In this document: piece after piece, positions 17,367 to 25,986 of the stretch
Position numbering within the stretch: position 1 is the first letter of the stretch
Layout: each line of letters opens with the position of its first letter
Assembly (NCBI GenBank): GCA_963787425.1
Contig: CAWBCV010000023.1
Location: 41,295 to 105,294 of the forward strand
Reading direction: 5' to 3'
Origin: AP-15 sp963787425
Lineage (GTDB): Bacteria > Pseudomonadota > Alphaproteobacteria > ATCC43930 > CGMCC-115725
Length of the DNA: 64,000 bases
Made by a program: the position numbers and the translations under genes
The notes under the pieces: generated by a model
What the model was told of the DNA's origin: nothing
Database searches by the model: none
What the model saw: only the letters and a program-made list of their open reading frames with translations

Positions 17367-17702
17367 TCAGTCCTGGACCTTGTTGAAGTCGTACGCACCG
17401 ACCCCTTGTAGCAGCAGAAACTGGCAGTCCTCGTCGCCACCGTTCGAGATGCGGTGCGCCGTCTTCGGCGGGATCTGGTAGTGGGCGCCGGCAGCAAGCC
17501 GCTCGTCGCCGCGCGGTGCCCGCGTCTCGACCCGCAAAATGCCCACCAGGCAGAAATACCAGTCGCTGACCGCCGTGTGGTAGTGCCAAGGGATCATGTC
17601 GCCGGACGCCAGCGTGTAGAGCCGCGCCCGCATGTCGCTGCCCTCCGCGATCGCCTCGATGTTCTTGACCGTGTAGCTTGGGCCGGTCATCGCAGCCTCC
17701 AT
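17367..17702 (-). CDS. Cupin-domain protein
   Basis: The 111-residue protein is a single cupin barrel. Motif 1 is seen as IPWHYHTAVSDWYFCLVG (His ligands in WHYH, with a later Trp/Tyr where Glu is common) and motif 2 as GAHYQIPPKTAHRISNGG. Single-domain cupins bind a metal and act as small enzymes or ligand sensors; the substrate cannot be told from this sequence. ATGs at codons 1 and 5 (MEAAM) are both usable. It is upstream of the DoxX gene on the same strand. Confidence 0.85.
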   Translation of the reverse strand: MEAAMTGPSYTVKNIEAIAEGSDMRARLYTLASGDMIPWHYHTAVSDWYFCLVGILRVETRAPRGDERLAAGAHYQIPPKTAHRISNGGDEDCQFLLLQGVGAYDFNKVQD

Positions 17703-18039
17703 CGTGATGCTCGCGAGAACATATATGTGGTTCTAAATTTTACAGGGCCGCCGCGGGCTGGCGTCGGCTCCGGCGCTCCTATCCATCGCAGGCAAGCGAG
17801 CGGATGATGCGACGAACGTAGCTCACCTTGGCTGGCGACCAAGAGACGCTATGGGGCATCCGCCGTGACCAATCCGCCGGGGCACATGTCTCGCCGAGGT
17901 GCTTCAAGCACAGGAAATGGCACGGTAGCTCCCGACGGATCGGCCCGCCTGGCTAGCTTACGACAATCCAACCAAGCGCCCGCCAGAGGTACAAGGAAAT
18001 GGCAACTTCGTCGCTGCATGTAACCGATGGAGTGCCACG

Positions 18040-18350
18040 CTGCCCCAGCCGAACGACTTGAGCAGGTCCCTCGTTGCCCTGGACCAAAATAGCAAGATCA
18101 TTGCCGTGATCGAGATGAGCCAGTCGAGTTGGCTGGTTGCCGGGGTGCTCCCCGGCATTGAGCGTCAACCGCGCAAGAAGCTGGAGCCGAATGCCGAAGG
18201 GTTGCTTGGCCTGCTGCATCGCTGGCGCGATGAGGCGGTCAGGGCCGGTAAAGAGATCACGCGGATTGCGGTTGCCTTCGGTTCGCCGCCATGCAGATGA
18301 TCGACGTGCACCTGCCAACCACCGATGGCCGCGAGCTGGTAACCCGCTAG
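18040..18350 (+). pseudogene. IS110-family transposase N-terminal remnant (plus a second IS scrap)
   Basis: The frame reads VALDQNSKIIAVIEMSQSSW, LVAGVLPGIERQPRKKLEP and LLHRWRDEAVRAGKEITRIAVAF, the N-terminus of an IS110-type DEDD transposase. It breaks off at GSPP. A short following frame, MQMIDVHLPTTDGRELVTR (18291-18350), looks like the C-terminus of another rhizobial transposase, possibly IS1634-like. The 17703-18039 stretch before it holds nothing I can name. Confidence 0.75.
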
Positions 18351-18376
18351 AGATCGGATACGGGTACCAGAGCCCC

Positions 18377-19540
18377 CTAAAGCGGCAGGCTGAACTCCGG
18401 CTCGCCTTCGGAATGTTCCGTCCCCAGTGAGGACAAGGAGATACCCAGGAGCCGAACGCCTTTCGAGACGGGAAAGAGAGGTTCGAGCAGCGTATTGCCA
18501 AGCTCTTCGAGCTCGCTTCGCGTCTTGATCTGCAGCTGGCCCGTGCGGCTTCGCGTGATCTGCTGGAAGTTGGCGAACTTGACCTTGAGGGTGACCGTGC
18601 GGCCGCGGAGACCGGAGCCCTCGCAGTATTTCCACACCTTATCGACGATTTCTCGAAGCGCATCGCTTGCCGCTTCGTAGGTGAAGAGATCAGCGGGAAA
18701 CGTGTTTTCGGCGCCGACGGATTTTCGGATGCGATCGGCACGCACCGACCGCTCATCGATGCCGCGCGCAGCCCAGAAATAATAAGAGCCCGCTTTCCCG
18801 AATTGTTGCTGCAGGAAGCCGAGGGTCTGGGCCCGCAGGTCGAGCCCGGTCTTGATCCCGAGTCGCTCCATCTTCTTGGCCGTCGCGGGCCCGATTCCGT
18901 GAAATCTCCTAACCGGCAGGGTCTCGACGAATGCCGGACCCATTTTGGGCGTGATGACGAAGAGCCCGTCCGGCTTGCGGTGATCCGAGGCGAGTTTGGC
19001 GAGAAACTTGTTGTAGGAGACGCCGGCCGAAGCCGTCAGCTCGGTTTCGGCCCGGATCCTTGCCCGGATTTCTTCGGCGATCTGTGTCGCCGAGACGATT
19101 CCCTTTAGGTTTGCGGTGACATCGAGATACGCCTCGTCGAGCGACAATGGCTCGATGATCGGCGTGTATGCGGCGAAGATCTCCCGAATCTGCAGGGAGA
19201 TCGCCTTGTAAGCATCGAACCTCGGCGCAACGAAGATCAGATCCGGGCATTTCCGTCTGGCTGTGATCGACGGCATCGCGGAACGCACGCCGAACTGCCG
19301 CGCTTCGTAGCTGGCGGCCGCGACGACGCCGCGTTCGCGCGATCCGCCAACCGCGACCGACTTCCCGCGCAGCTCCGGATTGTCACGCTGTTCGACCGAT
19401 GCGTAGAACGCATCCATGTCGATATGGATGATTTTGCGCGACCCGACCGGCCTGGCCGGGGATTTTTCCGCCCGCTCTTCCATCCCCATGTGAGCCCTCT
19501 CTCCCGATGGTTGGTCAGGCGAGGATGCGGTTCGCGTCAC
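18377..19540 (-). CDS. dinB: DNA polymerase IV (Y-family)
   Basis: The 387-residue protein has all Y-family polymerase signatures. These are the catalytic IIHIDMDAFYASVEQRDNPEL, YEARQFGVRSAMP (nucleotide-binding finger), EPLSLDEAYLDV (the SLDEAYLD acidic motif) and ASAGVSYNKFLAKLASDHRKPDG. HhH motifs (RRFHGIGPATAKKMERLGI) and a little-finger domain to the end follow. Length is normal for DinB. It performs low-fidelity translesion synthesis. The first 18 residues are poorly conserved, so MGMEERAEK may be the true start. It is intact, unlike most of its neighbours. No LexA-type operator is evident upstream. Confidence 0.95.
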   Translation of the reverse strand: MTRTASSPDQPSGERAHMGMEERAEKSPARPVGSRKIIHIDMDAFYASVEQRDNPELRGKSVAVGGSRERGVVAAASYEARQFGVRSAMPSITARRKCPDLIFVAPRFDAYKAISLQIREIFAAYTPIIEPLSLDEAYLDVTANLKGIVSATQIAEEIRARIRAETELTASAGVSYNKFLAKLASDHRKPDGLFVITPKMGPAFVETLPVRRFHGIGPATAKKMERLGIKTGLDLRAQTLGFLQQQFGKAGSYYFWAARGIDERSVRADRIRKSVGAENTFPADLFTYEAASDALREIVDKVWKYCEGSGLRGRTVTLKVKFANFQQITRSRTGQLQIKTRSELEELGNTLLEPLFPVSKGVRLLGISLSSLGTEHSEGEPEFSLPL

Positions 19541-19632
19541 GCCGCTTGCCTCGGAATAGGTAATCGATGGCGTCGGCCGAGGCCACCGGCTAACCTCCGC
19601 CGCCGGACCAGGAACCAGCGAGGGAGAGTGGC

Positions 19633-20475
19633 ATGCAATTCGGCGGCGCGATGTTCTTTACTGACTATTCGATGTCGGCGATGGAGCTTGCCCACGCGCT
19701 CGAGGAGCGCGGTTTCGAGTCGGTTTGGGCGCCCGAGCACTCGCACATACCGCTGTCGCGCAAGACACCATTTCCAGGCGGCGGCGAGCTACCGAAACAG
19801 TATTACGACGCCATGGACCCGTTCGTGGTGCTGGCGGCGGCGAGCCAGGTTACCAAGAAAATCAAGTTAGGCACCGGCGTGCTGCTGGTGCAGCAGCGCG
19901 ACGCGATCCAGACCGCCAAGCTGGTCGCCTCAATCGACCAGGTCAGCCGGGGACGGTTCCTGTTTGGCGTCGGCGGCGGCTGGAACCAGGATGAAATGGA
20001 GGATCACGGCACCGTCTATGCGAGCCGCTTCAAGCGGATGCGCGAATCCATCGAGGCCATGAAGGAAATCTGGACACAATCCGAGGCCGAATATCATGGC
20101 GAGTTCGTCCATTTCGATCCCATGATCGCCAGGCCCAAGCCGGTGCAGAAGCCACACCCGCCGATCCATGTCGGCGGCGCCTTCCCGTATGGCGCGCGTC
20201 GCGCGATTCGCTACGGCGATGGCTGGATTCCAACGGCGCGCGGCGATGTCACCGAGGTTCTGCCGAAATTCCGCGACATGGCGCGGGAGGCCGGCCGCGA
20301 TCCGGCTTCCATTGAGGTCACCTCGTTCGGCCTCGGCGGCGATCTTGACCGGGTGAAGCGTCTGGCAGAGGCGGGGGTCACGCGCGTCGTGCCGATGTTC
20401 CCGCCCGAGAAAGCGGACACGGTGCTGCCGATCGTGGACCGGTGGACCAAGATCATGCAGCAGGTCAACGGGTAG
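19633..20475 (+). CDS. LLM-class F420-dependent oxidoreductase
   Basis: The 280-residue protein has the luciferase-like monooxygenase TIM-barrel pattern: FESVWAPEHSHIP near the N-terminus, VTKKIKLGTGVLLVQQRDAI, then SRGRFLFGVGGGWNQDEMEDHG (the GVGxGW motif typical of the F420-type LLM subfamily). YHGEFVHFDPMIARPKPVQKPHPPIHVGG follows, then GDGWIPT. AGGGAGAG lies just upstream of the ATG. It probably oxidises or reduces a small organic substrate using a deazaflavin or flavin cofactor. It appears intact and stands alone. Confidence 0.92.
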   Translation: MQFGGAMFFTDYSMSAMELAHALEERGFESVWAPEHSHIPLSRKTPFPGGGELPKQYYDAMDPFVVLAAASQVTKKIKLGTGVLLVQQRDAIQTAKLVASIDQVSRGRFLFGVGGGWNQDEMEDHGTVYASRFKRMRESIEAMKEIWTQSEAEYHGEFVHFDPMIARPKPVQKPHPPIHVGGAFPYGARRAIRYGDGWIPTARGDVTEVLPKFRDMAREAGRDPASIEVTSFGLGGDLDRVKRLAEAGVTRVVPMFPPEKADTVLPIVDRWTKIMQQVNG

Positions 20476-20548
20476 ATCTGACCCGAATTGTACGTAGGAA
20501 GCTACCTCTCGGGCCCCTGTTTCCCATGATCAGCAAAGGAGCAACGCA

Positions 20549-20645
20549 ATGAGCCGCGGATTCCCATCCATGACGGCCCTCCTGGGCCTGCTCGCAGTCG
20601 CGGGCTATCAGCACAGAGACAAGATCGCCGAGATGCTTGGCGGTC
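20549..20645 (+). pseudogene. YidB/DUF937-like protein, truncated after about 32 residues
   Basis: After AAGGAG, the ATG at 20549 opens MSRGFPSMTALLGLLAVAGY then QHRDKIAEMLGG, the conserved N-terminus of rhizobial YidB/DUF937 proteins. The frame then passes into an IS21 helper-gene fragment, and the rest of the protein is missing. Confidence 0.65.
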
Positions 20646-21035
20646 GGCTTCGTCACGGCCGCCGCGCTAGTCCATGAGCTGATCGAGGCCCGAGACGAGA
20701 AGCGCCTGCTGCGCCTGCAGCGCCACCTGGCCGGTTACAAGTTGCTGATAATCGATGAGCTCGGCTATGTACCCCTGTCGACGACCGGCGCCGAGCTGCT
20801 GTTTGAGGTCTTCAGCCAACGCTACGAGCGCGGCTCCACCATCGTCACCAGCAATCTGCCATTCGACGAATGGACCGGCGTGTTCGGGTCCGAGCGGCTG
20901 ACCGGTGCGCTGCTCGATCGACTGATCCACTACGTCCATATCCTCGAAATGAACGGCGACAGCTATCGGCTCAAACAGAGCAAGCGACGCCAGCGCCAGC
21001 CACAAGCAGCTGAGCTGAGCAACACCCAAACTTAG
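20636..21035 (+). pseudogene. IS21 helper ATPase IstB, C-terminal fragment
   Basis: The frame contains the IstB Walker B and sensor regions: AGYKLLIIDELGYVPLSTTGAELLF, SQRYERGSTIVTSNLPFDEWTGVFGSERLTGALLDRL and GDSYRLKQSK at the end. The N-terminal Walker A part is missing. No IstA partner is present. It sits directly on the break in the YidB-like gene. Confidence 0.9.
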
Positions 21036-21126
21036 GCTTGATACCGAAGTAGCGCCGCTGATCAAGACAGATCTGCTCGCGCATGGCGCGTTGTGCACCG
21101 CGCCGCCGCGCGGCCCGCGTTTGCTC

Positions 21127-21160
21127 ATGGAGGGGAGTGGATTCGAAATTTTGGTTCCGC
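21127..21160 (-). repeat. Half copy of the T-arm-like palindromic repeat
   Basis: The DNA reads atggaggggagtggattcga followed by aattttggttccgc, a diverged left half of the repeat family. It lies about 90 bp after the IstB fragment. Confidence 0.65.
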
Positions 21161-21240
21161 AATTCTCATCGTGCTGCGCAGACCGGCCTTCTGAGCGGGA
21201 TCGGTAAGCGGCGGAACTCGCCGAAGCTCGCAGATTAAGT

Positions 21241-21366
21241 GGCGACGATCATTACGCGAGCATCGCCCATTTGAGTGCCGAATATTTGGGGGTGCCGAAA
21301 ATTCGAGCGCTCTACCAAGACGTTTATTTTGCCGGCTTGCGTATCGCCGGGATGCCAGAGAAGTGA
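21241..21366 (+). pseudogene. C-terminal gene fragment, related to 37504-37656
   Basis: The frame ends DDHYASIAHLSAEYLGVPKI then RALYQDVYFAGLRIAGMPEK. A related tail, DNHYPTIASLKAGRYFGVSK then IRALYEVTFFVGLRKAGMPEE, occurs at 37504-37656. Both are followed by unrelated DNA. I do not recognise the parent family; a transporter binding protein is only a guess. Confidence 0.5.
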
Positions 21367-21466
21367 CTTATTGGGTTTTGGCGACGCCAGTATACGAGGC
21401 GTGCTGCCGCCCTTGGCGACGAGAGCCGTGCTCGCGCCGACCGCAGCGAACAAGCAATGCTCGCAT

Positions 21467-21620
21467 TGGCATTGTCAACTTAAGCAGGGGTTGGTATCCT
21501 CCTGCCGTCGGTGGCGCGGCGTTCGGTGCAGAGAAGTCCTTGGCACGCCTATAGGCCTGCCCTCTCTCAAGAGAGAGGGGCCAAGAAGGTCGACTCGACC
21601 GAGTTAAGTTGACAATGCCA
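21467..21620. mobile_element. MITE-like element, 154 bp with 17-bp inverted repeats
   Basis: Perfect terminal inverted repeats, tggcattgtcaacttaa at 21467-21483 and its complement at 21604-21620, enclose 120 bp with no gene and an internal perfect hairpin (cctctctcaagagagagg). I see no target duplication. This is the form of a non-autonomous miniature element whose transposase is not in this window. Confidence 0.7.
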
Positions 21621-21824
21621 GACCAGCCGCTCTCGCCAGTCAAGGACCGGGACAGCGGCGCGGGCAGCGTGCAGGCGCGGCCGTTGCTGGCTGGCCCTAT
21701 AGTCCATAACTGCTCGCGGACCCGCGTCTCGCGTGGCAATCTGGGAGCGGTGGCTTGGTGGAGTGCCTCCCGACCCCAATCATCTGCTATTGGTCCGAAG
21801 GGCGTCAGCTTACCGAGGCTCATA

Positions 21825-21884
21825 TTCATTGAATGAGCCGACGCAGCTTGCGCGTTCATTGAATGAGCCGACGCAGCTTGCGCG
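21825..21884 (+). repeat. Perfect 30-bp tandem duplication
   Basis: Two adjacent identical 30-bp units, each beginning ttcattgaatgagccgacgc and ending agcttgcgcg, lie in a gene-free stretch. This is a likely slippage or mobile-element scar. Confidence 0.9.
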
Positions 21885-21996
21885 CAACTCGGCGTCTCGG
21901 GTCGGCCCGCACTCCTTTGACCCTTCAGCTTTAATTTTAATGTCCCAATCCTGTCGAGAGTAGCACGCTGGTGGCACGAGAGATGGGAGGAGATTT

Positions 21997-22200
21997 TTGG
22001 CGCAGCCTGAATGGGTGCTATTAAACGGCCAACCGGTCGATTTTATTGGGGCCTTTGCCCTGATGGATGACAAGCTGCGCGCAGAGCTGCAAATGGAGTT
22101 GGCGCCCTGTTCGACGCAGGCGTTTATGGACGCCTATGCGGCGGCGCATCGTGTGAAGTTCGGGGAGGATTTTGGCATCGTCACCTCCCAGTCCCGATAA
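21997..22200 (+). CDS. Small conserved-type hypothetical protein (67 aa), TTG start
   Basis: A strong Shine-Dalgarno (gggaggag) lies 5-12 bases upstream of a TTG that opens MAQPEWVLLNGQPVDFIGAF. The product continues ALMDDKLRAELQMELA and ends AYAAAHRVKFGEDFGI. The composition and spacing favour a real gene. Small proteins of this style (WVLxNGxPVDF...DAYxAAHxxxFGE) are familiar to me from rhizobial accessory regions, but I know no function. Confidence 0.6.
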   Translation: MAQPEWVLLNGQPVDFIGAFALMDDKLRAELQMELAPCSTQAFMDAYAAAHRVKFGEDFGIVTSQSR

Positions 22201-22249
22201 GGTCCGCAGCTATCGGAACCGAGTTCGCAGTGGACTCTCTCGTGGAGGG

Positions 22250-22377
22250 CCTGGAGGGAGATGGATTCGAACCTTCGGTTCCGCTACAGATCCGCTCTCG
22301 TTTTCGAGACTTGAGTCCCGTCCCCCTCTGACGGGCTCGCGACCAGGAACTGAAGTTCGAATCCATCTCCCTCCAGC
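22250..22377. repeat. Full copy of the T-arm-like palindromic repeat
   Basis: The left arm (ctggagggagatggattcga then accttcggttccg, 22250-22284) and right arm (ggaactgaagttcgaatcca then tctccctccagcg, 22346-22377) are inverted repeats about 33 bp long. They surround a 61-bp centre with small hairpins. Transcribed either way, it would fold into a long stem. Confidence 0.85.
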
Positions 22378-22689
22378 GCGGAGTCTTGTGCGAACCGGAT
22401 TAGTGAACGGGTGGGCAGAAATCGGCGCATGGGCCTCCATGCAAGTGGCGGCGACAAAACGATCGCGGTGCCTAAAATGACTGCGCCCGAGCGAATCTTG
22501 ATCCGTCGTACCCGCCCGACCGGGCATGCACTGGCACGGCCGTCCCCGTTCACCGCCGTTCGACGAGGATGTGCCAGTGCCAGGAGCCAGGGCGCGCGAA
22601 GCTCTCGCCCGATCTTTTCGACGAGCGTCGCCACGGCGCAGTGATCGGCACGGCTCTCGTCGCGCTCGGCCATTTCGCGCGCTGTGTCT

Positions 22690-23010
22690 CAGCACTCCGC
22701 GATCGGAGGGCATCAGGCAGCTACTACACCCACGATGATCTGGTAGGTCTCATCATTCGCGAGACGATCAGCCCGTTCGTCGTGCAACGCATGGAAGTCT
22801 TTCGGGCAGCGAATGAGGAGCAGGCATCCAGCTCGAAACCTGAAGATCAACGTCTCGGGATATTGAAGCGCGCTGATCCAGCCGAGAAACTCCTTGACCT
22901 CAAAATCTGCGACCCGGCCATGGGTTCAGGGCACTTTCTTGCTTACGCCGTTATTCACGCACTTGATCGATTAGCAGCACGCGACTGCTTAAAGCGTTTC
23001 TCCGATCGAC
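22690..23010 (+). pseudogene. Eco57I/PglX-type adenine-N6 DNA methyltransferase fragment
   Basis: The frame contains SGSYYTHDDLVGLIIRETISPFVV followed by LKICDPAMGSGHFLAYAVIHALDRL. This is the SAM-binding motif I (DPAMGSGHFL) of class II N6-adenine methylases found in type IIG enzymes and BREX PglX. The catalytic NPPY motif and everything after it are lost, and the N-terminus is joined to repeat DNA. A dead remnant of a defence or restriction gene. Confidence 0.8.
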
Positions 23011-23292
23011 CGGCACGCGACCCTACTTCCGCATGCCACAGGGTTCGCGTCAACAGGACAGGGGGCCAAAGGGCGCGAGCCGATCGCGCTCGGATCCCTA
23101 AAATTGGCCGGATTTTACTTGACTTAGTTCTGGATTCGTTCTAGTGTCCAAAACGTAAACACGCACTCCACATTCCCCTGTGATAAAGCTTTTTTTAATT
23201 ACTTCGGTCGAGGCCGCTTCGATAAGCGCGCCAAGCCTATCGTCAGATGCTGAGCCATTCTTATAAATCATTTTCATCTGGAGGACTATGGA

Positions 23293-24093
23293 ATGTCACA
23301 TATTACTAATATCGACTTGACCGAGTGTGAGCAGATCGCGCCGCTCTCCGACGCAGTCGACGGATTTCCGGTGGCGATAAGTGCACTTGCCGAGCAACAT
23401 CGCCCGTCACGGATGCCCTTTTTCCGCAATCTCGCGGCCCTCGACCATGCGGCCGCCAGCGATCCCTCATTTCTCGGTCAGATTCACCTTGTCTATCAGG
23501 CGGCGATGCACGCCACACGTGCCGCGGTCTATTATCTGCCGCACCTCGACAGCCCGGCTCTGCGCAAGCGCAAGCTTCAGATATTTGTCGACGACGATGG
23601 CCTGCCGGGCGGCGATACTCACCATTACCAACTGACGCGAGCGTTTCGCAATATCGGCGCCAAATGTCTGCTCGATGACGAGGCGTTCGGAGAGCCAGAG
23701 GAATTGTGCCGTCACCTCGATGACGAAGCGGCCCAGTTCGTCCGTCTCGCCGAGACGCTCTATGCCCGCTCGCTTGGCCCGTGGTGCGCAATCGAGGTGA
23801 TGTCGGTCGATTGGATGCGCGCGCTTGCCGAAGCCTTGTCGGTCCATTTCCCGCAATTTGCCGATGAGCCGTATTTTGCGGAGTGCTTCTCGGAGATGAT
23901 CGAAGAGCGCCACGCCGAGGAGGCGCTGTCGGTCACCCAGATGGTCCTCAGCGGGCGGCCGGCGCTGCTCTCCGCAACGATTGAGGACGCCAAGATCATG
24001 GCCGGAGCGCTCGATGGGGTATGGACCCATCTCGACCGAATTGTCGAGATCGCCCGACAAAAGGCAGCGCAGGCGTCCTCGGACTTGGCCTGA
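23293..24093 (+). CDS. Heme-oxygenase-like diiron oxidase (HDO / iron-containing redox enzyme)
   Basis: The 266-residue, largely helical protein has the pattern of the TENA/PqqC-like, iron-containing redox enzyme superfamily. It shows QIHLVYQAAMHATR; a GDTHHYQLTRAFRNIGA helix carrying a candidate His ligand; SLGPWCAIEVMSVDW with a candidate Glu ligand; and YFAECFSEMIEERHAEEAL with the E/H pair typical of metal ligands. GGAGG precedes the ATG by eight bases, and the upstream 140 bp are AT-rich. Such enzymes use O2 at a diiron centre for unusual oxidations (N-oxygenation, C-C cleavage) in natural-product pathways. It is followed by an MFS exporter, suggesting a small biosynthesis-export pair. 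The substrate is unknown. Confidence 0.75.
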   Translation: MSHITNIDLTECEQIAPLSDAVDGFPVAISALAEQHRPSRMPFFRNLAALDHAAASDPSFLGQIHLVYQAAMHATRAAVYYLPHLDSPALRKRKLQIFVDDDGLPGGDTHHYQLTRAFRNIGAKCLLDDEAFGEPEELCRHLDDEAAQFVRLAETLYARSLGPWCAIEVMSVDWMRALAEALSVHFPQFADEPYFAECFSEMIEERHAEEALSVTQMVLSGRPALLSATIEDAKIMAGALDGVWTHLDRIVEIARQKAAQASSDLA

Positions 24094-24270
24094 CTCGCCG
24101 GCGCGGTCGCAGTGCAGACTAGCGCGGGGTCACTACCCCTGCCGTTCTAGGCATCAGCAAAGCGGGTAGCTGAAGGCGCGACGCGGCTGGCGGCATTCCG
24201 GTCGGCAACAGCAGACCGGCTGCTCGGGTATGGCCCAGGCCGACCTCACATCGTTAAGGACACGATTTCA

Positions 24271-25452
24271 ATGCGAATTAATGCACCGGCCAGATTGGCC
24301 GTGGCTTGGCTGACCGTGTTCCTGGTCGGGACCGAGCTGTTCGTCTTTTCTCCTTTGCTGCCGGTGCTGGCTTCCGATTACCACATAACTCCGGCATTGG
24401 CGGGACTATCAGTGACGACGTTTTCGTTGGCCTATATGGTCAGCGCTCCGCTGTTCGGATACATCGCGGATCGGACCGGGCGCCGGCGGGTTTTGATCTG
24501 TTCCCTCCTTGCCTTCGCCCTCGCCAATATTCTCACCGCCAGCACCGCAAATCTGCCGTCCCTGCTCGCAGTCAGGCTTTTTGCCGGCGCCGCGGCGGCG
24601 GGTGTTTCGCCATCGATCTATGCGCTGGTCGGCAGCGCCGCCCCGCCAGACCGCCGGGCCACGTGGCTGGCGCTGGTGGTCTCCGGTCTGTTGGTTTCGC
24701 TTGCAATCGGTGCGTCGGCGGGCGGTCTGGTGGGTGTCCTCTTCGGCGGTCCGCCGGTATTCCTTGCGCTCGCCGGCCTCGGTCTGGTGCTGGTCTGGCT
24801 GAACCGATGGGTCTGGCCATGCGATCGCGGCAGCGGCGTAGACGGCCTGGACGCGGCAGCTCGCGATCCGCTTGACGCTGCGGTTCTGGTGCGCCGCCTG
24901 ATCCCGATGGTGCTGTGGAGCACCGGCCTCTACGGTGTATATACCTATCTGGGCGCCGGCCTGACCGCCGTGGGCTTCTCGACCGGGCAGACCGCCGCGG
25001 CCATCCTCTTTTATGGCTGCGGCGCGATTGTCGGGGTTCTCGTCGGCGGTCGTGTAGCCGATCGGCTCGGCGTCCAATTCACCGCGACCGCGAGCTTTGC
25101 CGGCCTGTGCGCTTGCCTGCTGCTGCTGCGACTGGCGCTCGACGCAGGCAGGTTGGTCGAACCCGCCCTCGGCGTGAGCTCGGCGGTCGCGCAGCTGTTC
25201 TTTCCGGCCCAGCAATCCGGTCTGGCAAATGATTTCCCGCGCCACCGCGCTGCGGTGCTCGCCTGGAACAATAGCGCACTGTTCTTGGGCATTTCGCTCG
25301 GCTCCCTGATCGGCGGGGAAGCGGTCGCACTGGGCAGTTTCGGGGCTGACTTGACCATCTCTGCCGGCATCGCGTTAGTAGGATGCATCATCAATGCGAT
25401 CCTGGTCCCGGGTCGGGTACAGCTCAGGCAAGAGCAAAAATTTCTTCGATGA
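24271..25452 (+). CDS. MFS efflux transporter (DHA1-like)
   Basis: The 393-residue protein has twelve predicted hydrophobic helices. The MFS motif A lies in the loop between helices 2 and 3 (FGYIADRTGRRRVL) and is echoed in the second half (GGRVADRLGVQF). The first helix, VAWLTVFLVGTELFVFSPLLPVLA, and the ALAGLSVTTFSLAYMV segment match drug/metabolite proton antiporters. AAGGA lies ten bases before the ATG. The gene lies 177 bp after the diiron enzyme on the same strand and may export its product or an antibiotic. It looks intact. Confidence 0.9.
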   Translation: MRINAPARLAVAWLTVFLVGTELFVFSPLLPVLASDYHITPALAGLSVTTFSLAYMVSAPLFGYIADRTGRRRVLICSLLAFALANILTASTANLPSLLAVRLFAGAAAAGVSPSIYALVGSAAPPDRRATWLALVVSGLLVSLAIGASAGGLVGVLFGGPPVFLALAGLGLVLVWLNRWVWPCDRGSGVDGLDAAARDPLDAAVLVRRLIPMVLWSTGLYGVYTYLGAGLTAVGFSTGQTAAAILFYGCGAIVGVLVGGRVADRLGVQFTATASFAGLCACLLLLRLALDAGRLVEPALGVSSAVAQLFFPAQQSGLANDFPRHRAAVLAWNNSALFLGISLGSLIGGEAVALGSFGADLTISAGIALVGCIINAILVPGRVQLRQEQKFLR

Positions 25453-25782
25453 TGAACCAGTAATGCATTGCGGCTCGCATGTAGTAAGCGGCAACTCCGT
25501 AGCCGGGGAATGCCGGCCAGGTCACCGCTGATCGTGATCCAGAGGCAGATCCGATGGCCCGCTATGGGGGAAATGGTCTGTTTTCTGATGCTCACCGGCC
25601 TGATCATCGGAAAAGCTATGTGCAGCGCTGCGGGGGTTCACTTTCCAGTAAGCAGGCATCCGCTTGGGATTAGGGTCGGGAGACCGCACGGGAGATCGAT
25701 CTTTCGACAGGCAAGGCACCAGAATCCGGTACTGGTCATCGACCCGCAAGCGAGGATAACGTAGACAAAGGAGGGAACCGCC

Positions 25783-25950
25783 ATGAGGAAGCGCACCGTC
25801 GTGGAGATCGAGTCGCCGGGCGGCACCGCTTTGGGGATCAAGGTCGATGTCCGCGACCACGAGGCGGTCGGTATTTTCAGACAAATATTATTCATCGTGA
25901 CGCGGAATGGACGCTACCCGGCACGTTTTCGTGACGTGCCGACTGTATAG
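25783..25950 (+). CDS. Small basic hypothetical protein (55 aa)
   Basis: A near-perfect Shine-Dalgarno (aaaggaggga, 25768-25777) precedes an ATG that opens MRKRTVVEIESPGGTALGIK. The product continues VDVRDHEAVGIFRQILF and ends ARFRDVPTV. The beta-strand-like start and strong ribosome site argue for a real small gene. A GC-rich inverted repeat (ggcacg...cgtgcc) lies over its last codons. Family unknown. The 25453-25767 stretch before it shows nothing else I can support. Confidence 0.6.
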   Translation: MRKRTVVEIESPGGTALGIKVDVRDHEAVGIFRQILFIVTRNGRYPARFRDVPTV

Positions 25951-25986
25951 TCTGTCTCACTTATTTAAGACATATTAAGGGTAATT

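Noticed and set aside
21825..21884. CRISPR array seed
   Set aside because: Two directly abutting copies with no spacer between them, so a simple tandem duplication.
22346..22377. tRNA gene 3' end (GGTTCGAATCC core)
   Set aside because: No acceptor 5' strand, D-arm or anticodon arm precedes this or any of the other copies, and inverted second arms occur, so these are repeats, not tRNAs.
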